Source of the DNA: Mayfieldus sp963781495
GTDB lineage: Bacteria > Actinomycetota > Thermoleophilia > Solirubrobacterales > 70-9
Length of the DNA stretch: 64,000 nt
NCBI GenBank assembly: GCA_963781495.1
Contig: CAWAFX010000001.1
Span: 1 to 64,000, forward strand
Direction: 5' to 3'
The position numbers were made by a program, and so were the translations under genes. Shown one piece after another: positions 25,172 to 32,853 of this stretch. Numbering within the stretch: the first letter of the stretch is position 1; each line of letters starts with the position of its first letter. The notes under the pieces were generated by a model. It worked only from the letters and a program-made list of their open reading frames with translations. It ran no database searches and was not told the DNA's origin.

Positions 25172-25843
25172 CTAGGCGAGATAGAAGTAGAGCGCGTAGA
25201 GCAGGTCTACGGCCGGGGACGACGTGTGGACGGTCACCTCCGGCGGCACCTGCAGAAGCTGCTCGGAGTAGTTGAAGATGATCTTCACCCCGGCCTCGAC
25301 GAGGCGGTCGGCGACCCCCTGGGCCGCCGAGGCGGGCACGGCGAGGACCCCGACCACGATCTCGTCCTCGCTGACGACCTGCTCGAGGCCGGAGAAGTCC
25401 TGCACGCGAAGGTCTCCGACCTGCATCCCGATGACGCTCTCCTCGACGTCGAAGATGGCGACGATCTGAAAGCCGTGGTCGGCGAAGATGTCGGAGCTGG
25501 CGATCGCCTGGCCGAGGTTTCCGGCACCGAACAGGGCGATGTTGTGCTGGCCGGCGGTGCGGAGGATCTTGCGGATCTCGGCGACCAGCGAGTCGACGTT
25601 GTAGCCGACGCCGCGCTTGCCGAACTTGCCGAAGCCGGAGAGGTCGCGGCGGATCTGGGTCGGGTTGATGTGGGTGTAGTCGGAGAGCTCCTGCGAGGAG
25701 ATCGTCTCGCGGCCCATCTTGCGGGCCTGCGTGAGGACCTGCAGGTAGCGCGAGAGGCGCGCCGCGACCCCGAGCGAGAGGCGCTCCCCATCGGTGAGGG
25801 CGGCGTTGGCTGGACTGCGATCGACGGTGCCCTGCTCGATCAT
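25172..25843 (-). CDS. rex: Redox-sensing transcriptional repressor Rex
   Basis: 223 residues. N-terminal winged helix (ARLSRYLQVLTQARKMG, SSQELSDYTHINPTQIRRDLS GF) binds DNA; C-terminal Rossmann domain begins NIALFGAGNLGQAI (about residue 100) and senses NADH/NAD+. Rex dimers leave DNA when NADH rises. Its ATG overlaps the stop of the glutaredoxin-like gene (ATGA), so they are coupled. The targets are not visible here: I saw no clear TTGTGA-type Rex box upstream of the operon. Canonical length. Confidence 0.95.
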   Translation of the reverse strand: MIEQGTVDRSPANAALTDGERLSLGVAARLSRYLQVLTQARKMGRETISSQELSDYTHINPTQIRRDLSGFGKFGKRGVGYNVDSLVAEIRKILRTAGQHNIALFGAGNLGQAIASSDIFADHGFQIVAIFDVEESVIGMQVGDLRVQDFSGLEQVVSEDEIVVGVLAVPASAAQGVADRLVEAGVKIIFNYSEQLLQVPPEVTVHTSSPAVDLLYALYFYLA

Positions 25844-26088
25844 GCCCCTACCGTACCGATCCGGGCCCGGAGGGCGTCCCGGTCCAGAAAGAGCTCCGAG
25901 ACCTGCTCTCCGCCGACGGTGACGACGGGGATCCGCTCGAGGTAGCGACGGTGCAGCGCCTCGTCGCCCTCGATGTCGATCTCCTCGAGCTCGAAGCGAA
26001 GCCCCTCTTCGCGCAGGGCGAGGATCTCGCTCCGGGCCCGATCGCAGAGATGGCACTCGGGCCGCGAGTAGAGGACCACGGTCTCCAT
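25840..26088 (-). CDS. Glutaredoxin-like thioredoxin-fold protein (DUF836-like)
   Basis: 82 residues, one thioredoxin fold: VVLYSRPECHLCDRARSEI with a CxxC (residues 12-15), RIPVVTVGGEQV with the cis-Pro, then a final helix. CHLC instead of CPYC is typical of the DUF836 branch. A thiol-disulfide exchange protein of the cytoplasm. Lies between tsaD (one base away) and rex (overlapping). Confidence 0.85.
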   Translation of the reverse strand: METVVLYSRPECHLCDRARSEILALREEGLRFELEEIDIEGDEALHRRYLERIPVVTVGGEQVSELFLDRDALRARIGTVGA

Positions 26089-26089
26089 C

Positions 26090-27103
26090 TCAGGCCGCTG
26101 CGGTCGCGGCGGCGTCGAGCGAGAGGTACTGCGGATAGGGCAGCGGCGGCGCGAAGCGGGCGGCGGAGGCGATCATCGCGGCGTTGTCGGTGCAGAGCTC
26201 GGGGGCGACCAGCTTCATCCGCAGGCCGCGGCGCTCGCAGATCGCCTTGACGCGTTCGCGCAGGGGGCCGTTCGCCGCCACCCCGCCACCCAGCGCCACC
26301 GCATCCCACTCCCCCGAGCCCAGCGCCCGCTCCAGCTTCGCGGCCAGCTGCCCCACCACCGCCGCCTGGAAGCCGGCCGCGAGATCGGCGCGGCGGCGGC
26401 GGGTCCCCTCCTCGCCGAGCTCGCGGCAGCGGTAGACGAGCGACGTCTTCAGGCCGCTGAAGCTGAAGTCGAGCGCCGGGTTGCGGGTCATCGCGAGCGG
26501 GAACTCGAATGCGCCCGGATCTCCCTCGCGGGCCAGCCTCTCGATCGCCGGCCCGCCCGGGAACCCGAGCCCGAGCAGCCGCGCCGCCTTGTCGAGCGCC
26601 TCGCCGGCCGCGTCGTCGAGGGTCTGGCCGAGGACCTCGTGCGAGGAGGGCTCGCGGACCGCGGCCAACAGGGTGTGGCCTCCGCTCGCGACGAGGCAGA
26701 GGAAGGGGGGTTCGAGCGGCTCGGGCTCGAGGAAGTTGGCGGCGACATGCCCCTGCAGGTGGTCGACAGCGACCAGCGGCAGCCGCCGCGACGCGGCCAG
26801 CGCCTTGGCGCTGCTGACCCCGACAAGCAGCGCCCCGATCAGGCCCGGACGCACGGTGACCGCGACCGCGTCGGTGTCGTCGAGCCCGACCCCGGCCTCG
26901 GCGAGTGCCGCCTGCACCACCGGCCCGACCAGCTCGAGGTGATGGCGCGAGGCGACCTCGGGAACGACGCCGCCGTAGCGCTCATGGACCGCGGCCTGCG
27001 AGGAGATCACGTTCGAGAGCACCCGCGCACCGTCGACCACGGCGGCGCAGGTGTCGTCGCAGGAGGTCTCGACCGCGAGGATCAGCGCCGGTCGCTCAGG
27101 CAA
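26090..27103 (-). CDS. tsaD: tRNA N6-threonylcarbamoyladenosine transferase TsaD
   Basis: 337 residues. LAVETSCDDTCAAVV start, PEVASRHHLE with the metal-binding His residues, LVASGGHTLL and CTDNAAMIA near the C terminus with the metal Asp are all present. TsaD, with TsaB and TsaE encoded upstream in the same string, moves the threonylcarbamoyl group to A37 of ANN-decoding tRNAs. Standard length, so catalytically complete. It overlaps rimI by eight bases. TsaC, which makes the donor, is not in this window. Confidence 0.97.
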   Translation of the reverse strand: MPERPALILAVETSCDDTCAAVVDGARVLSNVISSQAAVHERYGGVVPEVASRHHLELVGPVVQAALAEAGVGLDDTDAVAVTVRPGLIGALLVGVSSAKALAASRRLPLVAVDHLQGHVAANFLEPEPLEPPFLCLVASGGHTLLAAVREPSSHEVLGQTLDDAAGEALDKAARLLGLGFPGGPAIERLAREGDPGAFEFPLAMTRNPALDFSFSGLKTSLVYRCRELGEEGTRRRRADLAAGFQAAVVGQLAAKLERALGSGEWDAVALGGGVAANGPLRERVKAICERRGLRMKLVAPELCTDNAAMIASAARFAPPLPYPQYLSLDAAATAAA

Positions 27104-27626
27104 GCGCGCTCGCTGGCTCGGACTCGCGCTCGTACCACATGATCACGGCGTCCTCGCCGTTGTCGTGATAGTAGCCGCGCCTCACGCCGGCGGAGCGAAA
27201 CCCGAAGCGTTCGTACATCGCGATCGCCTCGCGGTTGGAGACCCGCACCTCGAGCGTGTACGGACTCTGCCCCCCGCCCTCATCGAAGAGGCGGTTGATC
27301 AGCAGCGTCGCGATTCCGATCCGGCGCCGCTCGGGGTCGACGGCGACGTTCATCAGATGCCAGACGGTGTCGTAGCGCGAGCAGACCAGATAGCCGTTGA
27401 GGCGGTCCGACTCGTCGACCGCCGCCAGGCAGATGCCGGAGGGCTTGGAGAGCTCGAGGACGAACATCGCCAGCGACCACGGGGTCGGGAAGGAGCGGCG
27501 CTCGATCGAGATCACGGTCGGAAGGTCGCTGTAGGAGAGGCGCCGGATGCGCAGCGCGCCGCCGGCGCCCGCCTCAGCGCCCTCGTGGTTTGTCTGTGCC
27601 GTCTCGCTCACGCCAGCGTTCCGCAT
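27096..27626 (-). CDS. rimI: Ribosomal-protein-alanine N-acetyltransferase RimI-like
   Basis: 176 residues, a GNAT fold: LSYSDLPTVISIERRSFPTPWS near the start and the acetyl-CoA phosphate loop DPERRRIGIATLLI (about residue 99), then NREAIAMYERFGFRSAGVR. RimI acetylates N-terminal Ala of ribosomal protein S18 in E. coli; actinobacterial members may be broader. Usual position between tsaB and tsaD. The ATG at 27626 gives a 53-base overlap with tsaB; a GTG at 27611 is an alternative start. Confidence 0.92.
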   Translation of the reverse strand: MRNAGVSETAQTNHEGAEAGAGGALRIRRLSYSDLPTVISIERRSFPTPWSLAMFVLELSKPSGICLAAVDESDRLNGYLVCSRYDTVWHLMNVAVDPERRRIGIATLLINRLFDEGGGQSPYTLEVRVSNREAIAMYERFGFRSAGVRRGYYHDNGEDAVIMWYERESEPASALA

Positions 27627-28281
27627 CCGGCCGTCTCAGATAGACGGGGACGACGTCGTCGGGCGGCACCGGGTCCAGTGACGCTCCGATCGCGCATACC
27701 TGGGCCGCGGCGATCCGGTGGCGGGGATCGGAGTCGTCGGGGATCTCGGCGCCCTGCTGCAACTCATCGCGAAATCGTACCGCCCCCGATCCGGCCCCCA
27801 GCGGGGCTCGCGGCAGCTCTGCAAGCCGCGCGGCGAGCTGCGCCGGCGGGGCCACGAATGGCTTCCAGACCTGCTCGCCGGAGTCGTCGTAAAGAGCCGC
27901 GAAAACCTCCTTCCGCCGGGCGTCGAGGACGGCAAGCACCGGCCCACCTCGCGGCCCGCCGGCGGCGCCGCGGGCGAGGGCGGCCAGCGTCCCCACCGCC
28001 GCCAGCTCGAGGCCCAGCGACAGGGCAAGGGAACGCGCCGTCGCGACGCCGATCCGCAGACCGGTGAACGAGCCCGGTCCGACGCCGACGGCGATCCTGC
28101 GCACCGATTTCCAGCCCCCGGCGGCGCTGGCCGCCTTCTCGACCTCGACCAGGAGGCTGTTCCCGTGCCGGGGGCGGCCATCCGCGGCGGGCTCGATCAG
28201 CGAGGAGAACAGCGGCTCGCCGTTGTCGAGCGCGGCGACGGCTGTGTCGTCGGTCGCGGTGTCGAATCCGATCACTTTCAA
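27574..28281 (-). CDS. tsaB: tRNA threonylcarbamoyladenosine biosynthesis protein TsaB
   Basis: 235 residues. KVIGFDTATDDTAVA start, GVGPGSFTGLRIGVATARSLAL (about residue 65), and a second half with VLAVLDARRKEVFAALY. ASKHA-fold partner that dimerises with TsaD but lacks its metal site. Start TTG at 28281 or GTG at 28275; earlier in-frame sequence is a hydrophobic/Arg-rich shadow of other features and is rejected. No clear ribosome site for either start. Confidence 0.92.
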   Translation of the reverse strand: MKVIGFDTATDDTAVAALDNGEPLFSSLIEPAADGRPRHGNSLLVEVEKAASAAGGWKSVRRIAVGVGPGSFTGLRIGVATARSLALSLGLELAAVGTLAALARGAAGGPRGGPVLAVLDARRKEVFAALYDDSGEQVWKPFVAPPAQLAARLAELPRAPLGAGSGAVRFRDELQQGAEIPDDSDPRHRIAAAQVCAIGASLDPVPPDDVVPVYLRRPDAERWRERDGTDKPRGR

Positions 28282-28321
28282 GGTGGCGTAGGGTCGCGGA
28301 ATCGAAGCCGAAAGGAGCGCA

Positions 28322-28588
28322 ATGAGAAGAATCGCGCAGAGATCGGCCGCCCTGGCCGTTTCGGCGGCAATCGCCGGCGCAGGCCTGGGGGCGGCCGGCT
28401 GCGGCAGCGCCAACGACACCGCCAACAATGCGATCGACACGGCCCAGAAGCAGATCAACAAAGCCTCCAAGGAAGCCCAGAACAAGCTCGACAAGGCCTC
28501 CAAGAAGGCAGGCAACAAGCTCGACAAGGCTCAGAGCGACGTCAACAAGCAGATCGACAAGGCCAAGAAGAAGATCAACGGCGACTGA
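28322..28588 (+). CDS. Small Lys/Asn-rich helical lipoprotein on the opposite strand
   Basis: 88 residues. AAGCGS lipobox after an Ala-rich hydrophobic stretch, then repeats of about 11 residues with a KxxNKxDKAxxKA pattern (INKASKEAQNKLDKASKKAG), an amphipathic, coiled-coil-like rod. It resembles the outer-envelope Lpp-like design, but no relation is implied. GAAAGGAG lies eight bases before ATG. It is inserted against transcription between tsaB and tsaE. Function unknown; surface anchored. Confidence 0.75.
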   Translation: MRRIAQRSAALAVSAAIAGAGLGAAGCGSANDTANNAIDTAQKQINKASKEAQNKLDKASKKAGNKLDKAQSDVNKQIDKAKKKINGD

Positions 28589-28605
28589 TCGGCTCGCGGC
28601 CTTGG

Positions 28606-29025
28606 TCAGTCGACGGTGATCAGGCGGCGGTCGCCGCCCCCGTGCTCGATCCGCACCCGGTGCGAGACCCGCTCGATCTGCGGCTCGCCCGCCGCGGGCC
28701 ACTCGACGAAGGCGATCGTGGCGCTGTCGAGGTAGTCGTCGAGCAGGCCGGGATCCTCGTTTTCGAGGGTCCCGAGCCGGTAGAGGTCGAGGTGGGAGAC
28801 CGGCACCCTGCCGCGGTAGCGCTGCCCGATCGTGAAGGTCGGCGAGGTGACCGGGGACTCGACCCCGAGCGCCCTGCAGGCGCCGCGGATCAGGGTCGTC
28901 TTCCCGGCCCCGAGCTCGCCCCCCAGCAGCACGATGTCCCCGGGGCGAAGCTGCCCGGCCAGCCGGGCGCCTACCGCCTCGGTCTCGGCCACCGAACCGG
29001 TTTCGACCCGCTCCGGGGGATTCAA
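28606..29025 (-). CDS. tsaE: tRNA threonylcarbamoyladenosine biosynthesis ATPase TsaE
   Basis: 139 residues. P-loop GELGAGKTTLIRG (about residue 38), SPTFTIG, HLDLYRL and VEWP, the ATPase motifs of TsaE, which cycles the TsaBD complex. TTG start overlaps the stop of the uracil-DNA glycosylase gene (TTGA). Separated from tsaB by the opposite-strand lipoprotein, unlike compact tsa clusters. Confidence 0.95.
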   Translation of the reverse strand: MNPPERVETGSVAETEAVGARLAGQLRPGDIVLLGGELGAGKTTLIRGACRALGVESPVTSPTFTIGQRYRGRVPVSHLDLYRLGTLENEDPGLLDDYLDSATIAFVEWPAAGEPQIERVSHRVRIEHGGGDRRLITVD

Positions 29026-29720
29026 TCGAGGAGGCCGAGCTGATCCACAGCACTGCGTGACACGTCCTCCGCTTCGCGTGCGGGCGTGTCACGGTGGTTC
29101 CCTTCTTGCTCAGGCCCAGTCTGCTCGGATTGTGGAAGCGCCTGCTCGAGCAGCGCCGGCAGGCGGGCGAAGTCTGAGCGCAGGGTCTCCTGCACCGACG
29201 GTGTCCGCAGGGCGGCCGCGGGATGGAATAGCGGCATCACGAACACCATCCGCCCACCCAGCGAATGGACCTGCGGCGCACCCCGCACCTTCGTGATTCC
29301 GGTAGGGCTGCCGGTCAGAAGCTTGGTCGCGAAATTGCCAAGCGTGCAGACGACCCGGGGCTCGATCAGCTGCACCTGCTGCGCCAGGTAGGGCTCGCAG
29401 GACTCGATCTCGATCGGATGCGGATCGCGGTTGCCGGGCGGGCGGCATTTGAGGACGTTGGCGATGAAGACCTCGTCGCGGGCCAGCCCGATCTCCTCCA
29501 GCAGCCGGGTCAGCAGGCCGCCGGCCCGGCCGACGAAGGGAAGCCCCTGGCGATCCTCCTCGGCGCCCGGGGCCTCACCGACGAACATCAGGTCGGCGTC
29601 GGCGTTGCCGGAGCCGAACACGACCCGGGTGCGGGTCTTCGAGAGCGGGCAGCGCTCGCAGACCGAGGCCTCGTTGTAGACCTCGACCAGCTTCTCGCGG
29701 CGCCCTTCGGCGCTGCTCAT
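29022..29720 (-). CDS. Type 4 (iron-sulfur) uracil-DNA glycosylase
   Basis: 232 residues. CERCPL near residue 19 and, further on, LKCRPPGNRDPHP with ESCEPYL supply the four cysteines for the 4Fe-4S cluster. GEAPGAEEDRQGLPFVGRAG is the catalytic motif A of family 4, and VMPLFHPAA motif B. Removes uracil from DNA at U:G pairs. The last 40 residues after the core carry the repeat-derived peptide SEQTGPEQEGN ... AEDVSRS, not part of the fold. ATG overlaps the FmdB-like gene stop. Confidence 0.92.
   Translation of the reverse strand: MSSAEGRREKLVEVYNEASVCERCPLSKTRTRVVFGSGNADADLMFVGEAPGAEEDRQGLPFVGRAGGLLTRLLEEIGLARDEVFIANVLKCRPPGNRDPHPIEIESCEPYLAQQVQLIEPRVVCTLGNFATKLLTGSPTGITKVRGAPQVHSLGGRMVFVMPLFHPAAALRTPSVQETLRSDFARLPALLEQALPQSEQTGPEQEGNHRDTPAREAEDVSRSAVDQLGLLD
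29055..29133 (+). repeat. Dispersed coding repeat, copy B
   Basis: About 79 bases aligning with copy A (23910-23979): GACACGTCCTCCGC at one end and CTCAGGCCCAGTCTGCTCG at the other. On the minus strand it encodes the C-terminal tail of the uracil-DNA glycosylase. Confidence 0.6.
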
Positions 29721-29968
29721 GAGGAGCCCCTGGCCTTGCGGGCGTCGGAGATGCGCTGGCTGCGGGCCGCCTCGCGCTCGCGGCGCCGCGACTCGGAGTC
29801 GCGAACCTTGGCGCCCCGAGGCACCCGGCCCGGGGGCGAGACGGGCGAGAGCCGGCGCCTGGTCTCCTTGGCGCCGCAGCCGGGACAGGCCGGAGTGGCT
29901 CCGCCGCCGCGCATCAGCTCCTCGAAACGATTGCCGCAGTTCTCGCACTCGAACTCGTAGATCGGCAT
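29717..29968 (-). CDS. FmdB-family zinc-ribbon protein
   Basis: 83 residues. MPIYEFECENCGNRFE with the first Cys pair and CPGCGAKE with the second form the FmdB regulatory zinc ribbon; the rest is a Ser/Arg-rich basic tail. FmdB proteins are small putative regulators with little firm function. ATG at 29968 matches the family start; the longer frame is discarded. Overlaps the downstream gene (ATGA), making it first of a coupled set. Confidence 0.85.
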   Translation of the reverse strand: MPIYEFECENCGNRFEELMRGGGATPACPGCGAKETRRRLSPVSPPGRVPRGAKVRDSESRRREREAARSQRISDARKARGSS

Positions 29969-30028
29969 CGCAGCGATGGTAGTGCGGCTCCTAGACCCGC
30001 CGCGGCGCCCCGGCGCCCGCAAATTGGG

Positions 30029-30595
30029 CTATTCGCCGCCGTCGTCGAGATCGGCCGGCAGCAGCGAGAAGACAATCGAGTCGAAGCGCTCGCCCTTGAG
30101 CTGCGAGAACGACCTCAGCACCCCCTCGCGGGTGAAGCCGGCCCGTTCGGCCACCCGTTGCGAGCTTTCGTTGCGGACGTCGACGTAGATCTGGATCCGG
30201 CCCAGTCCCAGCGCTTCGAACCCCCAGCGCGAGAGCAGGCGCACGGCCCGCGTCGCCGCCCCGCGGCCCCTTGCCTCGGCCGCGATCCAGTAGCCGATCG
30301 TCGCCCGCCCCTGCTCCCAGTCGACGGCGTGAAGGTCGACCGACCCAAGCAGCTCGCCGTCGTCGCCGCCGACGATCAGGAACGGCAGTCCCGCCCCGAT
30401 CCTGCGCTGCTGCTCGGAGGCAGCGAACCAACCGCGGGCATGCTCCTCGGTGTAGCCGCTCGGCACCTGGGTGTAGCGGACGATCTCGGGGTCCTGGCAG
30501 GCCGCGGTGACCGCGGCGTCGTCCGCCTCGGTCGGCTGCCGCAAGGCTATGCGATCGTCGCCCAGCGGCGGCTGCGGATAGCGAAGCTCGGGCAT
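30029..30595 (-). CDS. GNAT N-acetyltransferase, RimJ/RimL-like
   Basis: 188 residues. GDDRIALRQPTEADDAAV start, EARGRGAATRAVRLLSRWGF (about residue 115) for acetyl-CoA binding, and NESSQRVAERAGFTREGVLR, the order of RimJ/RimL-type acetyltransferases that modify N termini or small molecules. The substrate is not deducible. Separated from the FmdB-like gene by 60 bases; divergent from the pan operon. Confidence 0.88.
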   Translation of the reverse strand: MPELRYPQPPLGDDRIALRQPTEADDAAVTAACQDPEIVRYTQVPSGYTEEHARGWFAASEQQRRIGAGLPFLIVGGDDGELLGSVDLHAVDWEQGRATIGYWIAAEARGRGAATRAVRLLSRWGFEALGLGRIQIYVDVRNESSQRVAERAGFTREGVLRSFSQLKGERFDSIVFSLLPADLDDGGE

Positions 30596-30626
30596 GGCGC
30601 CAACTTACCCAGCCGCGGCGACCGGC

Positions 30627-30653
30627 TTGGAGCCGATTCGCGCCGCCTATAAT
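30627..30653 (+). promoter_or_regulatory. Promoter of the pan operon
   Basis: A perfect TATAAT at 30648-30653 in GC-rich DNA. TTGGAG at 30627-30632 would be a poor -35 with a short 15-base spacer, so activator help or extended -10 contact is possible. Predicted start near 30660. Confidence 0.6.
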
Positions 30654-30662
30654 TTCTGCAGG

Positions 30663-30729
30663 CCGTGACCCACGGGCACGGACCGGCCGGTAGGACCGGC
30701 GAATTTCGTCCAAAGAGCTGACTCAGCTC
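30663..30729 (+). promoter_or_regulatory. Structured 5' leader of the pan operon: three hairpins
   Basis: Hairpin one: CCGTG (30663-30667) with CACGG (30677-30681). Hairpin two: GCCGGT (30686-30691) with ACCGGC (30695-30700), AGG loop. Hairpin three: GAGCTG (30715-30720) with CAGCTC (30724-30729), ACT loop. They fill the space between predicted transcript start and the ATG at 30745, where no clear ribosome site is seen. A pan-operon leader could be a cis-regulator; I cannot match it to a named riboswitch class. Confidence 0.5.
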
Positions 30730-30744
30730 CGTCTGGTATCTCGA

Positions 30745-31536
30745 ATGCGGGAACTGGAACGGGAAAGAACCCAGAACGAACGCGACATCCCGGCGCTCGC
30801 GATCATCGGAGCGGGCCAGGTCGGGCGCGCGATTCACCGCGCCGCCCACGCCGCGGGCATCGACTCCACCCTCGCCGGACGCAAGGACGCCCTGGCCGCG
30901 GCCGAAGGCGCCGAGGCGGCCCTGCTCTGCGTTCCCGACGCAGCCGTGGCGCAAGCCTGCGAGGCGGTCGTCGAGGCAGCCTCGCTCCGTTCCGTCGGCC
31001 ACACCAGCGGAGCGCTGGGCGCGGCACCGCTGGGGGCTGCAGACGATCGCGGCCTTTCGACCTTCGGACTGCACCCGCTGCAGACGATCACCGACGCCAA
31101 TCCGGAGCTGATCGGGGCCTCGTGCGCGGTCAGCGGCTCCGATGCCGAGACCCTGGAGCTCGCCGCCGCGCTGGCCCAGAGGCTGGGCATGCATCCGTTC
31201 GAGCTCTCCGAAGACCAGCGCGCGGCCTACCACGCCGCCGCCTCGATCGCCTCCAACTTCCTCGTCGCCCTCGAAGAGTCCGCGGTCGAGCTGCTGCGCC
31301 GAACCGGGATCGAGGATGGGCTCGAGCTGCTGGCCCCGCTGGCGCAGCGCAGCGCCGCCAACTGGGCCGCCAGGGGCCCCGACGCCCTGACCGGCCCGAT
31401 CGCACGCGGTGACGAGGAGACGGTCCAGCGCCACCTGGAGGCGATCGAGATCCGGATGCCAGAGCTGCTCGACCTCTACCGGGCGCTCGCCGAGCGCACC
31501 CGCGCCATCGCCGGCGGCGCCGAGGTGGCCGCATGA
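30745..31536 (+). CDS. Rossmann-like/DUF2520 oxidoreductase in pan operon
   Basis: 263 residues. PALAIIGAGQVGRAIHRAAH (about residue 18) is an NAD(P) Rossmann loop; CVPDAAV, HTSGALG and STFGLHPLQTI are DUF2520 hallmarks, and the C-terminal helical half (YHAAASIASNFLVALEE) resembles 6-phosphogluconate-dehydrogenase-like reductases. It starts the operon and overlaps panC by four bases (ATGA). The pathway needs a ketopantoate reductase and no panE is seen, so this gene is a candidate (inference). No ribosome site is clear. Confidence 0.85.
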   Translation: MRELERERTQNERDIPALAIIGAGQVGRAIHRAAHAAGIDSTLAGRKDALAAAEGAEAALLCVPDAAVAQACEAVVEAASLRSVGHTSGALGAAPLGAADDRGLSTFGLHPLQTITDANPELIGASCAVSGSDAETLELAAALAQRLGMHPFELSEDQRAAYHAAASIASNFLVALEESAVELLRRTGIEDGLELLAPLAQRSAANWAARGPDALTGPIARGDEETVQRHLEAIEIRMPELLDLYRALAERTRAIAGGAEVAA

Positions 31537-32381
31537 GGACCGTGCAGAGCAGGGCGGAGCTGCGCGAGGCGCTCGCGGGACCGCGCCGCGACGGGGCGGC
31601 GATCGGTCTCGTCCCGACGATGGGCTACCTGCACGAGGGTCATCTCGCGCTGCTGCGGGCGGCGCGGTCGGAGTGCGACCTGGTGGTGATGAGCCTGTTC
31701 GTCAACCCGGCCCAGTTCGGCCCCGGCGAGGACCTCGACCGCTACCCCCGCGACGAGCAGCGCGACGCCGAGCTCGCCGAGCGCGAGGGCGTCGACCTGA
31801 TCTACGCGCCCCGGGCCGAGGAGGTCTATCCGCAGGGCTATTCGACCTACGTCGATGTGCACGGCCTGACCGAGGTGCTCGAAGGCGACCCGGCCCAGCG
31901 TGGCCCGGAGCACTTTCGCGGCGTCACCACGATCGTCGCCAAGCTCTTCAACAGCGTCCAGCCCGACGTTGCCTACTTCGGCCAGAAGGACGCCCAGCAG
32001 GCGATCGTGATCCGGCGCATGGTCGAGGACCTCGACTTCCCATTGCGGGTCGAGGTGCTGCCGACAGTGCGCGAGCCCGACGGCCTGGCGCTGAGCTCGC
32101 GCAACGCCTACCTCGACCCCGAGCAGCGCGAGCGGGCCGCGGCGCTGTCGCGGGCCCTCGACGCGGCCCGCCAGTCGGCCCGCGCCGGCACGCTGGAGGC
32201 GGCGCTTGCCGCCGCGCGGGCGGAGCTCCACGAGGCCGGGATCGAGCCCGACTACCTCGAGGCGCGCGACGCCGGCGACCTCAGTCCGGTCGCCGAGCTC
32301 AATGGCCGCCCGGTCCTGATCGCCGTCGCCGCCCGGGTGGGCAGCGCACGGCTGATCGACAACGTAGTCATCCAACCCTGA
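31533..32381 (+). CDS. panC: Pantothenate synthetase PanC
   Basis: 282 residues. VPTMGYLHEGHLALLR carries the HxGH nucleotide motif; FVNPAQFGPGEDLDRYPR, GQKDAQQ and LALSSRNAYL follow. Condenses pantoate with beta-alanine using ATP. Canonical length and cytosolic. Overlaps the DUF2520 gene start-stop and is followed by panD after 16 bases. Confidence 0.97.
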   Translation: MRTVQSRAELREALAGPRRDGAAIGLVPTMGYLHEGHLALLRAARSECDLVVMSLFVNPAQFGPGEDLDRYPRDEQRDAELAEREGVDLIYAPRAEEVYPQGYSTYVDVHGLTEVLEGDPAQRGPEHFRGVTTIVAKLFNSVQPDVAYFGQKDAQQAIVIRRMVEDLDFPLRVEVLPTVREPDGLALSSRNAYLDPEQRERAAALSRALDAARQSARAGTLEAALAAARAELHEAGIEPDYLEARDAGDLSPVAELNGRPVLIAVAARVGSARLIDNVVIQP

Positions 32382-32397
32382 CCCGAAAGCGAGACCG

Positions 32398-32853
32398 ATG
32401 CAGAGGCAGATGCTGAAATCGAAGATCCACCGGGCCACGGTCAGCGGCTGCGACCCCGATTACGTCGGCAGCATCACCGTCGACACCGAGCTGATGGCGA
32501 GCGCCGACCTGATCCCCAACGAGCAGGTCCACGTCTGGGACATCGACAACGGCGCCCGCTTCGTGACCTACGTGATCGAGGGCAAGCCGGGAAGCGGCGC
32601 GATCCAGGTCAACGGCGCCGCGGCGCGTCTGGTCAATGAGGGCCACAAGGTGATCGTGGCCTCGTTCGGCGCCTACGACGAGAGCGACCTCGAGGCCTAC
32701 TCGCCGATCGTCGTCCACGTCGACGCCGACAACCGGGCGCTGCGCGTGGACTCGAACCCCGAGGTCCTGCTCGGCGACTTCGTCCCCGGATGGGATTCGG
32801 ACGAGGTACCCGGCGCCTTCACGAGCGTTCCCGACACAGGAGGGATGGCATGA
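32398..32853 (+). CDS. panD: Aspartate 1-decarboxylase proenzyme PanD
   Basis: 151 residues. MLKSKIHRATV start and DYVGSITVD, where self-cleavage between Gly24 and Ser25 makes the pyruvoyl cofactor; FVTYVIEG, NGAAARLV and GHKVIVASFG follow. Makes beta-alanine for PanC. The C terminus is about 15-20 residues longer than common (acidic, Gly/Thr-rich); extended C-terminal tails of PanD are known to affect regulation or degradation in mycobacteria. Overlaps panB (ATGA). Confidence 0.96.
   Translation: MQRQMLKSKIHRATVSGCDPDYVGSITVDTELMASADLIPNEQVHVWDIDNGARFVTYVIEGKPGSGAIQVNGAAARLVNEGHKVIVASFGAYDESDLEAYSPIVVHVDADNRALRVDSNPEVLLGDFVPGWDSDEVPGAFTSVPDTGGMA

Noticed and set aside
30663..30729. Named riboswitch class for the pan leader
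   Set aside because: Stems are visible but I could not match the conserved bulges of any class.
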